Source: Pseudocercospora fijiensis CIRAD86 (taxonomy: Eukaryota; Ascomycota; Dothideomycetes; Mycosphaerellales; Mycosphaerellaceae). From it: a stretch of DNA of 64,000 nucleotides. The position numbers and the translations under genes are program-made. The stretch spans positions 2,391,527 to 2,455,526 of the forward strand of contig NW_006921541.1 in assembly GCF_000340215.1 (NCBI RefSeq), written 5' to 3'. The notes beneath the pieces were generated by a model. That model did no database searches. It had not been told where the DNA came from and saw nothing but the letters and a program-made list of their open reading frames with translations. Shown here piece after piece: positions 23,172 through 33,527 of the stretch; the stretch's first letter is position 1, and the number at the start of each line of letters is the position of its first letter.

Positions 23172-26100
23172 TATTCTACCTCTCTCTTTAACCGTTAGTC
23201 TATAGATAGAAGGCTATTAATAGCCGATGCTTTAGTCTTAGCTATAGGTATATTTCGCTCTAATAGTGCGATATAAATATCGAGCCCCTATCGGAGACTA
23301 TCCCCTTAAGAGTTCCCTAATAGGTATAGAAGATATTAGTCTATAGCGCCTCTGCTATATTAATAGCAGTCTAATCCTTACGCGCCGGGATATATCGAGC
23401 GCCTTTAGTAAATCGATCTACTATAATAAGGATAGCATTATATACGTCCTTGCTGCCCCTACGTTTAGTAGGCGGAAGGCCTATAATAAAGTCTATTATA
23501 AGCTCTGCAAATAGCTTATAAGGGATTAGTAAGGAGGACAACTCGCTAAAAGGCTAATACTTTAGTGCCTTAATACGTTAGTATACGGCACACGTATTAA
23601 CGTATTCCTTTATATCTCGCTTACTATTTAGCTAGTAGTATATACGCGATAGTAGCTCGTACGACCTCTCTATACTATAGTAACCGGTAAGCTTACTATT
23701 ATAGTGTCGCTTAAGAAGTTCTTATCGGATCGAATGTTTAGCGGGGATATAGTATCTACCCTTAAACTTTAAATAACCTTTATTATCGATCGACTAGTTA
23801 CTCTTACTAGATCGAGTCGTTCGCCTACTTATAAGCTTATCGATACGTTTAGTAGTAAAGGCGTCCCTCTGCTAAGCACGTAACAGCTTATTTATAAACG
23901 ATTAACTATCCCTATTTATAAGGTTATTTAATAGCACCCTCGCTATTAAACGAGGTACGTATTATATATATCTAATAGCACTAGCAGCCGGATTAACTAT
24001 AGCAGTACTTTAATTACTATTACTATATATAGCGATATCGACTAGGGAGTTATTATAACTTCTCCTATCTGTGTCCTTAATACGCACTATTAATATAGTA
24101 AGAGCATTAATATGCTTTAAGCTATCGCGGAGTCCGGTAAGCCGCTTATCCTACGCGTACTTATTAATAATACGGGCTATAGTAATCTTATACTATAGGG
24201 TTAGAAACAAAGAATTAATAGATTGCTAAGTCTCGCTATTGTAATTAGGTCGCCTCGATAGGCTATTAGTAGGGTTACTTACGCCTAGCCGATATAATAT
24301 ATTAAAATCGAACCTAGCGAGGTAGACGGCCTATCTAGCCTATCGACCTATAACCCTAGTAACCTTCGTAATCCTACGGAAGTTGTTATAGTCCGTATAG
24401 ACCTAAATAGGGTACTAAGCACTATCGAGATAATAGCGCTAGTGCTTAAAGGCTTCTACAATTGCTAAGAGCTCTTGCTCGTAGGTCTCGTAACGACGCT
24501 TAGTATTAATTATCTTCCTTAAGAAGAAGGCAATCGGGTGCTAGTAATTGTTATTAGCCTATTGTAATATAATAGCTAATATAGCAAACTGTAAAGCGTT
24601 AGTCTTAATGCGGATCTGCTTGCTTAGTACGAAATAGTATAATAAGGGGACTTTAGTAAAGCGCTTCTTTAAGCCGTTAAAAGCGGCTTATACTCTACTA
24701 GTCTATTTAAACTCTCTAGTTAGGTTGGCCTTGGTTTTAGTAAGCTTAGTTAGGGGCATTATATGCCGTAAATAGCCCTTAATAAAGCGACGATAGAAAT
24801 TAGCGAAGCCGAGGAACGACTATAGCTCCTTAATTAACGTAGGGATAGGCTATTCGGTAATAGTTTTAATCCGATTAGGATTAGCCTTAATACCCTTAGT
24901 TAATATAAGGAAGCCAAGGAATAATACCTCTTTAGTAGCAAAGGTGTATTTAGAAGGCTTGTAATACAAGCTATAGGCCCGTAGGCGGTCGAGCACCTTA
25001 CGTACGGCGGCCTAATATTCCGCAATATTAGGTAAGTATATATAGACTAGGATATCGTCTAGATAGACTACGCAGAGGTAGTCTAATAGGCCTAATAGGG
25101 CCCGATTAATATAGGACTAGAAGGTCGCAGGGGTATTAGCTAGCCTAAATAGTATAACTAAATACTTAAAATAGCTATAACGAGTACGGAAGGCCGTCTT
25201 CTATTCGTCGCCCTTACGAATATAGATACGATAGTACGCATCCTTAATATCTAGTATAGTATAGAAGTAGGCCCTAGAAAGGCGATCGAGGGTCTTATTA
25301 ATAAGCGGAAGTAGATAGCGGTCTTTAATAGTAATAGCATTAAGCCTACGGTAATTAACGTATAACCGTAGGCTACTATCCTTCTTTAGAACAAACAGGA
25401 TTAGTGCACTAGCAGGGCTGTTACTATACCGAATGCGGCTATTAGCTAGGTTTTCCTCTAGGTACTTATATAATATAGTAAGCTCTCGCTTACTAAGGTT
25501 GTAGAGGGGACTAAAAGGAACCTCTTTGCCCTCTATAATATTAATCTTATAATCCGTCTCTTTGAATATAGGCAATATCGATGCTAAGTAGTGTTTAAAT
25601 ACATTAATATAGGTCTCTCGAATAGGCTCTAGTATGCGCTCGAGCTAATTAGGGTCTATACTATTAGGAGGTATAGGTTTATCGTTATTACTACCGAGTA
25701 GGTCGGTAGTCGGATTAGCTAAGGCGGAGGCCGGTATTAGGTTGCTAATAAACAGGACCCTAATATCGTTAGGGCACTCGCTAATATTAATGTATTTAAT
25801 GTCCTCTTTCCGAGCGATTCTAAATCGCTACTTCTAAATGCCTAAGTCTATAGCTATAGCGTGGTACTTAAGAACAGGGTTGCTAATAACAATAGTAGCT
25901 CCCCTATATAGGTTGTTTATATCTACTACGTAGGCGGGGAAGTTTAGTAGGCGCTTATTGCCGAGGTCGTCTCTTAGGGCTATATAAATATAGTAGGCTC
26001 TATAAGTTAAGTGCCGAGCGTTATTAAACTAAGCAAGGGTTAGTAGGTTAGTCCTAGGCAATTGTCGAAGGTCTAATTGCTTAGCTAGGCGATAGCTAAT

Positions 26101-26250
26101 AAGGGCGCTAACTAAATTTCCTAGGTCTAGCGTAACCTTAGTTTTATAATTGTTGCTATATATATCCCCTACGAGATAGGTACGTATAATAGCTAGTATA
26201 ATGTCGATAGTCTTACGCCGTATAAGGCTAATAGTTAGTGCGGCGCTTAC
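23172..26250 (-). pseudogene. chromovirus protease-RT-RNase H-integrase (5' part), RIP-inactivated
   Basis: Minus-strand motifs appear in order. The RT region at 25575-25201 has an open 124-codon frame with PLYNLSKREL, ASALILFVLKKDSSLRLYVN, YRRLNAITIKDRYLLPLI and LDIKDAYYRIYI. RNase H follows down to about 24,250. The integrase core at about 23,740-23,370 has RDIKEYVNTCAVYYRIK (the HHCC area, with CQ read as YY after RIP) and ELIIDFIIGLPPTKRRGSKD plus IVDRFTKGARYIP. The frame ends at 23172 where the 12.3-kb element is inserted and resumes at 10892. The protease probably lies at about 25,650-26,250. Gene order and motifs fit a chromovirus pol. Confidence 0.85.
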
Positions 26251-26259
26251 TCTTTTTTC

Positions 26260-27596
26260 GACTAATTAGAAGGACCGATAGGGGTAGCGTTAGCGGCTAA
26301 AAGGTACTTTTAGTGTTTAGCGGTAGCACGGTCGATTCGGGCCTAGTCCTTAGGTTTGTCGCATTAGCCTAGTAGATAGCTAGTACTATTATAATTGAAG
26401 CACTTCAATCTAGTTAGGGGATTGCTATAGCCGCTATTACTGCTATTATTAGTTAAACGATTAGTACTATAGGGATACGAGCCCCTTCTACGGCCCCTAT
26501 TACGGCCTCCTCTATATAGCCGTCGGCTACGGCCCCTTCTACGGTCGTTATTACTATTCCTATTGTTAGCATTGTTGTTCTAGTAGGAACCTTAGTTTCC
26601 TTCGCGGCTACGATAGGTAGCTAGGCGTATCTTAGATTCTAACCGTTATTAGAGCTAAACAGCTCGTTTAGCTATCTCTACTTCGACTATAAATTAAATG
26701 CGTATAAGATTAGCCTGTTCGAATATACGGCGGCGGTCTAATTTAAGGACTAGTTCCTATCTTAGTTTAGGTCGTATCTTAGATATCTAGATAGAGTCGG
26801 TCTTAGGTAGCAAGTCGTCCTTAAGGGTCTTTAGATAGGCCTCGAAGGATCGAGAGGTTTAGTCGGCCTTTTGTTTAGTACGTAGGTATTAGTCTTAGGC
26901 GTACTACTAGCGTAATATAGGGTTGCTAAGGGTATTTAGTATAATAGTCTTATAATCCTGCTATTAAATAGCGGTCTAGTCGTAAAGGGAATCAAAATAG
27001 TTATCCTATATACGCTTAGGGTTACTATTAATATACTATATAGCATAGACGACTAACAAATAGTCGTCTAGAAGGGCCCTCGGTATATTTCGCTAGTTAA
27101 GCTTATAGTTACGAATATAGTTATTATATTGCTTTCGACTAGAGCTATTAAATACGGTATAGTCCTTAAGTTTAGTATCCTTCTTCTAGACTAGGACTAA
27201 TAGTAAGGAAGGCCCTACTATCGGCTTAGTATTAGTTATTAGGGCTCCCTAAAGGCGGCGAATTTCGAGGAGATTGTCCTTTAGCTATTATTCTTAACGT
27301 AGAGTAGCGAGCCTGTTTTAGGTAGCTTCTTAAAGTCTCGCTACTAGCTAGGGGCTAAAGGCTAGTTAGCTATATCGTCGATTAATAATTTTATTAAGTA
27401 TATCGTTAATAGGCAACTCTAGGTCGTTACCTAGAACTATAGGTTCTTCGGTAGGCCTAGTAGTAGGCTCTTTAGTAGGCACCTTAGTAGGTGCTTTAGT
27501 AGGCACTTTAGTAGGTACTATACTACTAGCGTTATCGTTGCTAGCGCTACTAGCGGTAGTACGGTTGTTATTACTTCGTAATAAGCCGGCTATTAT
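26260..27596 (-). pseudogene. chromovirus gag, RIP-inactivated
   Basis: On the minus strand upstream of pol, a degraded zinc knuckle (KCFNYN....YLLG.CDKPKD, family CX2CX4HX4C with the second Cys and His lost) lies at about 26,400-26,340. It is preceded by an Arg/Gly-rich stretch and a Gag-like region. The left end of the miniature LTR element (27602) marks the N-terminal or leader side. Its position and knuckle make Gag the best call. Confidence 0.6.
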
Positions 27597-27601
27597 AAGG
27601 G

Positions 27602-28325
27602 TGTTAGAGTCTAGAGGTGCAGGCTAAGGCTTGGCGCCAAGACTTACGTAACTTCTAGCCTATAAGTGCGCCCGAGATCTGTGCTTATTAAGCGCGGATA
27701 CTTCCGATCTTTTGTCGCGGCGTAAGACGCTAGTAAACGGGCGCACTAGTGTAGCGGTCTAATATAGTATCCGCGCTTAACGGTCTATAGGTTCAACAGT
27801 CGCGCGTTCGATTCTCGGCGAGTCGGCGTACGCTTATTAGCCGACTAGGCTAATCCTCGGTAGACGCGGCTTCGGAGGCGCCTAATTGCCTTAGGCGCGC
27901 GACTCTGCTATAGGCGTACCTACCTTAGAGGGGTCGACTTATAGGCAGTTAAAAAAACGTCGCTATACCGTCGTATATACAAGTTCAGATTACGACAGTT
28001 GTTTAATTAGCTACCTCGAGTATAGGGTATGCTAAGGCGTTGCCTAGCTGTATGTTCGGGTACGGGGTATGCTAAGAAGACGTTCGTTGCCCGGCTACAT
28101 ATAAGGGTGCGGGGTATAACGTTATAGGCTGCGGGGGCCGCAGCTAAGAAGAGGGAAGCGCGTATTAGAGTCTAGAGGTGCAGGCTAAGGCTTGGCGCTA
28201 AGACTTACGTAACTTCTAGCCTATAAGTGCGCCCGAGATCTGTGCTTATTAAGCGCGGATACTTCCGATCTTTTGTCGCAGCGTAAGACGCTAGTAAACG
28301 GGCGCACTAGTATAGCGGTCTAACA
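27602..28325 (+). mobile_element. 724-bp miniature LTR element (TRIM-like), nested in the chromovirus leader
   Basis: Two 163-bp direct repeats (27602-27764 and 28163-28325) begin TGTTAGAG/TATTAGAG and end TAATA/TAACA, i.e. TG...CA. A perfect 5-bp target duplication AAGGG lies at 27597-27601 and 28326-28330. A purine tract AAGAAGAGGGAAGCG precedes the second repeat, giving plus-strand polarity. Just after the first repeat, TAGTATCCGCGC could be a RIP-altered primer site (TGG...). The 398-bp interior has no coding capacity, so the element must have relied on proteins from elsewhere. The repeats differ at five positions, four of them TG/TA or CA/TA, and many TG/CA remain, so RIP was light here. 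Confidence 0.85.
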
Positions 28326-28330
28326 AAGGG

Positions 28331-28594
28331 GTAATACCGATAATATATTATAGGCCCCTAAGATACGGATATAGCGGAATTAGTAGATATCGGCTTAGTG
28401 CGATTAATTTAGTATAATAGGCCGTATAGAAGGCCTTGCTTAATAATTAGTACGGTTGTTTTAATAGAATAGTACGTATAGGTCCCGTTCTTCGGGCGTA
28501 ATATAGTTAGATTAACGGTTTTCGGGGCTATACTGCTAAAAGCTTAAAATACAGACTATCTAGCTACTGCCCTTAAAGGGTAGATCGAATACTA
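28331..28594 (-). other. chromovirus 5' leader
   Basis: Between the miniature element and the 5' LTR. The bases next to the LTR, 28584-28594, are the presumed primer-binding site: an 11-nt inverted match to 28643-28653 in the LTR. No ORF. Confidence 0.6.
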
Positions 28595-28790
28595 TATAAG
28601 AAGGGTATATTAGTAGGTAGATAGGGTAGTAGTAGGTATAAGTAGTATTCGATAAAGAGCTAGAAGGAGAGGGAGGAAGGCAGGCAAGTTAGCCTATTGC
28701 CAAGCGCCAAGCCCTGCCTAAGGCACTAAGACCCTAGCTTTACTTAGCCTAGTTATATACTAATTACGTATAGCCTCTTTAGCCCTAATA
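28595..28790 (-). repeat. 5' LTR of the chromovirus
   Basis: 196 bp. The target copy CTAGT follows at 28791-28795. The transcript would start near 28653 if the self-priming reading is right. Confidence 0.9.
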
Positions 28791-28795
28791 CTAGT

Positions 28796-29030
28796 TCGGT
28801 TCGGTTACTTTAGTACGTAGATATATATAGTAGACTACGGCTGCGAGTTTTACCGGTAGATCTATTTGTATTTGTTTGAATTTTAGGGGATAGAATATTT
28901 GTCTAGGATAAGGTAGGGCAGGTTTAATAGCTAGGCCTTTTTAAGTTCGGGACCTAGGTACTTATAGGAGGAGGATGCCGAATAACCGGATAAGTAAGTT
29001 CTAGTGTTATTCGTTTATTGCTAGTAAAGG
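28796..29030. repeat. RIP-mutated fragment (right target flank)
   Basis: It continues the sequence broken by the chromovirus insertion. TA-rich with no ORF. Ordinary composition returns near 29030. Confidence 0.45.
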
Positions 29031-29224
29031 TTGTGAGTATAGAATGAATTCTTAAATGGCTTTTGTAATTCTTCGTTGAGATGTGTGGATATAGGGGCAG
29101 GCTTGGAATTTCTCTGGCCGCTACTAGATAACTTTCTTCAAGAGTTGGGAAAATTCTTATACGGAGTTTGCGCGTGTAGCGGGCGAGGTTGATGTATGGT
29201 GGTCATGAATGATGTTTCGGTCGC

Positions 29225-30219
29225 TCAAGTTGCTTCTCGATCCTCTGAACGTGTGGTGCAAGCAGAAAGGACTCCCGGAATACCTTTGAGGAAATACGCA
29301 GATCTTGCGGAAACTTGCTGTCGTAGTTCCAATTCCAGTTCCTCTGAAAATACTTCTCGAGCTTGCTGAGCAGAATGGCAGCCTGCGAAGTGTCCAAGTG
29401 GCTGTTCGTGGTCATACTTGTGTTCTTCCTTTCCGTGCTGATGGATTGAACGAAGCTTGCTCGCGAGCCATCGCCATAGCACCCAAGTGGGTTGGCAGAT
29501 AGGAAAGAATTTCGTGGTCGTTAGAGTGGTCAACTTGCCGATGCAGCGTTCCAAGACACTCTTCTGCTGGGCTTTGAGATCGATGATAGCCAGAGGGGAA
29601 GCCATGTGCTGCTTGTGAATCGACGTCCCCTGTTTGAGAGCAAAGATCGGTCCGGCCGGCGAATTGCTGGCGTCACTGCGTCTAGGACTTTGACGACAGA
29701 CATGCCTTCGAGCACATCAGAAATGGGGCTGTTCCCAGTGCGGATGCACTCAATGAAATGCCGACCCTGCGCGCGCCAAAAAAGGTTCTCGCTCTTCGAG
29801 AGGAATAGGCTCAGAAGCGCCCTCCGTCAGATCTGGATAGCCATCTATCCATGTCAACTTGTTTGCAAAAAGCATTAATTTGCTGCCCCAAGGCTTGCCG
29901 TCGTAAAAACTAACGTTTCTCGATCGCTCATAACCACGATATTGCGGTTGGAGCAAGAAGGTTAGGATCAATTGGCAGGAGTATCTTCCGAGCACCCTTG
30001 CTTGTGACTGCCCGACAGAATCGAAGATAGCCTGATCAACAAGAAGTCCATCTTCTCATCCGAGAACTGGTCATTCTTCGAACGCTCGAATTGTCGATAA
30101 ATTCCTTTCGAAGCACATGAGGAATATGTCAGTAGGCAGGACTGTGTGATCTTGGGACCATCTTGTCCATACACCGGCACCACTAATCCATACTGGCGCG
30201 GTATTCCTTTAATACACAC
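29225..30219 (-). pseudogene. possible Gfo/Idh/MocA-type oxidoreductase relic, frameshifted
   Basis: On the minus strand, fragments in different frames look like the C-terminal half of an NAD-dependent Gfo/Idh/MocA dehydrogenase: TWIDGYPDLTEGASEPIPLE, then HFIECIRTGNSPISDVLEG and MSVVKVLDAV (family pattern F-x-x-C-I-R-T-G-x-x-P...DG...VLDA). The frame before HFIECIRTG is reached only by dropping one T of a T-run near 29780, and a second shift is needed after VLDAV. No initiating exon or Rossmann motif is clear. Sequencing error in the T-run cannot be excluded, but two breaks and the missing N-terminus favour a relic. Downstream (29225-29605) an open 126-codon frame may be part of it or chance. 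Confidence 0.35.
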
Positions 30220-32712
30220 GCGGCACTGCTACTCACGGCCAGATCGATAGCAGATTTTCGGTTGCGACTCTATTCTTTTCAAGTGGGTCAATGATTCGAT
30301 ACTGACATCGCGAGGCGACTATTATTGGCTGGCGGGTTGTTCGGGTTTGAGGAGATATCGTCGACTTGCGGAAATCATGATTACATGGGAATGTTGAGAT
30401 GAAGTCTCGAATATTTTGTCAACTGACCTTGTTAGCCTGATCGCTGCAAGGATGAATGCATGCGCTCGCCTCAATGTTTGGCCTTCGTAACATCCGTGCT
30501 CAAAGCTGGAACGTCCGCCTAAGCAAGGCATGGCGCAAGATCATCCCATTGATTGTCAGTCTCCACAACAGCCTGCTCTGACAGAACCCCCCCTTGTTTA
30601 GGTTCCAGTTATGAAGGCCCACTGATTCAGTGTGCAGTGTAAACGCAGAAAGCGATGTGTCTCGAGAGCAGCACTTCACAAATGGTCCCCGCAATTGTCT
30701 TTCCAATCAGCCGTTACTCCATCTCGGAGCGGTGGTGTTCTTCGGGTGCAGTGTTCGCTAGCTCGAGACATTTAGTAGGCTGTCTCGGACGCAGGTATAC
30801 CTCTCTCGATTGGCCGGTGCGCATTTTGATAGAGCTGCGCCAGATTCTCATTCAAGCAAAGAACATGGACTTCACAACTGCCATGTGACATCAGTCTACC
30901 ACTTTCGGGCATTGCGCAAAACCAATCCGGACCATAGGCGTTCCCGGGTCGGCGTAGGAGGGATCAACATCCCGTGAAAACCACCGTGCCGTACCCAGCG
31001 GCTTGGGTAGGATGAGGAGTATGCATGAGTATGTGAGCGTTCGACTTCAACTCTTATCATCCGTTCAGCAAAGGGGCTTCTTGTCGTTTCCTGCTATTCA
31101 TAGACGGTTATTGCATCTTTTCAAGCGTATTTGAAGGTCTTGCGTCTTACGGGATGTCATATGCAGGTTAGCGAAAGCAAGATCTGACTGCATGTAGACT
31201 GTGCCTGCAGGATGCAAGCACATGTCGAGAGCAAGAGCACCGCATTGTAGGCATGTTGCAACTTTGGGCAGCATCAGCCATTTTGCTCGAAGCGATGCGT
31301 CCCGCAAGGCAATTGCCCTGAAGTGTGCAGGCAATCGTCGCGGCTGAAGTGTCCTATGCAAGTCATTGTGAGACCATTCTTGCGAAGGATCGGTGGCATT
31401 GATGATGATGGTCCAGGTACAGTAACATCGGCTGACTGTCTTTCGTCGCAGCTTAAATCGAGGCAGAAATCGTCTTTCACGCTTCTCCTGCATTGGTGCA
31501 GCACCAACGCAGGAGAGCCTCCCCTTTCTGGGGCAATGCCGACTGCAGAGACATCCGGCGTCTCGCAAACCAGCGTATCGGAGCGAATGGTGTTCTCTGC
31601 GCTTTGCTCTGTCCTTCCGAATCCTGACCTCTTCGCAGGCGGGGAGGACAATCACCAGATATGCCGTACCACAGCGCATACAGTCAACGCACTGCCGGAC
31701 GACGCACGCTGTAGCGGTTCTCTACAGCTGTGTGCAGTCGGCGGCTGGCATGTCCTGAAGTGCGACTGCGGGAGTTGTTCAGAGTGCGAGTGAATGGAGA
31801 TGCGGTCTGCTGACAGACGGGTTGGACATGAGCATTGTAGTAGTTGGAGTAAGAGTTGTGAGATCTGCGCAAGAGATGCCGGCGCCAAGGGAGCGCATCA
31901 CCGCCACCGCCTGGTGCGAACACCATCCCCTTCCCCTGGCACGCGGTGAAACGGCGACCCATGCATTGTTGGTTTCAAACTGCTGGGATTGTTGCTGGTG
32001 GCAACTGCGCGCCGCTCCATCGTTCTGTGGTGTGCATCTCGGCCATGCTCGTTCGTGGGCGTGTACATATATTATAATAATAATCGTTTGGAGGGAGCGT
32101 TGCGCAACACCCCGATGCACTAACGTTAGAATAGTTCTACCACCGCCCCGGCTCTCGCATCGTCTGTGTCCAACTGGTACAGGGAGAGTTTTATGATGCG
32201 CAGCACGTGCGGGTAGATGCCAGACAGCCTTGCAGACACCCGCCAAAGACTACTACTGGCACCAAGGCCAAAGGCTACTCCTGCTGTCTTCCTACCAGTG
32301 CATAGCGAATACGGCTTGCGCACCACCAAGGGAGTGTCGGGCAAACAAAAGAGCTGGGCGTGGAGGGAAGCTGTGTCTGCGTCTGCGTGGTGCAACCGAT
32401 CCATTCACCCAGCATATCCTGGACGGACATCTCACTGCAGCTACGCGTCTATACCGGCAGCTGCTACACCCAAGACACCTGCAGCTGGCCAACGAGCCCG
32501 AGTCCGACAGACTTACCCCCGCGAGACCTCCTCGGGCTGCACAGCGCGCGCATAGCACACTACCAACGCCGTGTCCTACATTCATCCCACCTATATTCTT
32601 TTCCAGCACCGACCTATACCACTCCTACCTCACCCACTCCGATCCGACGACATCGCGAACCGGCCCGCCTCCCATATAGGAACCATAATCTATCAATTCT
32701 CAGAAGCACGCC
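30220..32712. other. intergenic region without recognisable gene
   Basis: There are several overlapping short frames on both strands (for example 31098-31679 minus and 31323-31793 plus). None has a recognisable domain, and opposing frames overlap. The part from about 32,230 to 32,712 is C-rich and pyrimidine-rich and is probably promoter and 5' UTR of the Ras gene. Confidence 0.4.
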
Positions 32713-33527
32713 ATGGTCGACGACGCGCATAGAATAACCATTACCATCTGCGGCGATGGAGGTTGCGGCAAATCTTCCATCACACTGCGTCTTGTCCGCA
32801 GCCAATGGACGCATGAGTACGTGTACTGGATATCCTAGCATTCCAATGCAAAGCCTAACGCCCGTCATGCAGCTACGATCCGACCATCGAAGACTCGTAT
32901 TCCGTCACGCGTAGCGTCGACGGCACCACCTATTCGCTGGAGCTGACAGACACTGCCGGTCAAGAAGAATACCGAGGCTTGTGGTCTGGATCAAATTTGA
33001 GATCCGATGCTTTCTTACTGGTGTACGATATCACACAAGCGAATTCACTACACTCACTGGAGTACTTCAACCAGTTGATCGATCAAGAACGAGAGATCCG
33101 ACTATCGAAAGGGCAGGTGCTACCTGTTTGCTTAGTAGCAGGAAACAAATGCGACCTCCAGGGCATACGGCAAGTCGGTGCAAGAGAAGGGCTCGAATGG
33201 GCGCGAAATCGAGGATATGGATTTATGGAGACCAGTGCGCGTGAGATGGTGAACATTGAGGAGACATTTGCGCGTGAGTGAGCTTTCCTCATGAAATATG
33301 CACAGGCTAATCGTGTCGGCTTAGTGCTGGTCCGACGAGTAGTTGGCGCTCGCAAACAGCACGAAGAGGGTGTTACTCCGAATCTGCCCTCTTCGACTGC
33401 TAGGACACGACCACTTGAGCCTCTACGCAGCGTCCACGACGAAAAGGTGCTTCCTCCAGAGCCAGATTGGGAGGCTGCTGAGGAGTTCAAGAAGAAGCGA
33501 TGGTGGCACAAGCTTAGTTGCTGGTAA
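32713..33527 (+). CDS. Ras-type small GTPase lacking a CaaX box
   Basis: Three exons: 32713-32816, 32873-33273 and 33325-33527 (introns of 56 and 51 nt; GTACGT...CAG and GTGAGT...TAG), 235 residues. G1 is GDGGCGKSS (14-22), the switch I region DYDPTIEDSY (35-44), G3 DTAGQEEY (61-68, Gln65 equivalent to Ras Gln61), G4 NKCD (126-129) and G5 ETSA. The effector loop DPTIEDSY is Ras-like rather than Rho/Rab-like. Ras proteins cycle between GDP and GTP and signal from membranes to cAMP/PKA and MAPK routes. The C-terminal extension (about 170-235) is basic and ends KKKRWWHKLSCW without a CaaX motif, so ordinary farnesylation is not predicted. The stop TAA overlaps a donor-like GTAAGC, so an alternative last exon is conceivable. 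The second acceptor was chosen because it alone keeps the frame. Confidence 0.9.

Larger units (their letters stand above)
8647..28790 (-). mobile_element. chromovirus (Ty3/Gypsy with chromodomain) interrupted by two other elements
   Basis: It is bounded by two 196-bp LTRs (8647-8842 and 28595-28790) with a perfect 5-bp target duplication CTAGT at 8642-8646 and 28791-28795. The left LTR keeps TG; the other end is TA where RIP hit CA. A purine tract (minus-strand AGAAGGGAAGCG) abuts the left LTR, so the element reads right to left. Order on the minus strand: LTR, leader, gag with CCHC-like knuckle, protease, RT, RNase H, integrase, chromodomain, LTR. Removing the 12.3-kb and 0.7-kb insertions leaves about 7.1 kb, normal for the family. 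Next to the right LTR, 28584-28594 is an exact 11-nt inverted copy of 28643-28653 inside the LTR, suggesting self-priming. All frames are destroyed by RIP stops. Confidence 0.9.

Noticed and set aside
27770..27840. tRNA-like segment (GGTTCA...GTTCGATTC) in the miniature LTR element
   Set aside because: The T-stem does not pair properly and no acceptor or anticodon stems can be drawn. Noted only as tRNA-like.
8647..28790. CRISPR array or bacterial-type system in the repetitive block
   Set aside because: Repeats are LTRs and dispersed palindromes, not regularly spaced short repeats, and the DNA is clearly fungal.
31098..31793. 193-codon minus and 156-codon plus frames overlapping each other
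   Set aside because: Opposed overlapping frames of similar length without domains. Cys-rich composition first suggested a Zn2Cys6 factor, but the CX2CX6C pattern is absent.
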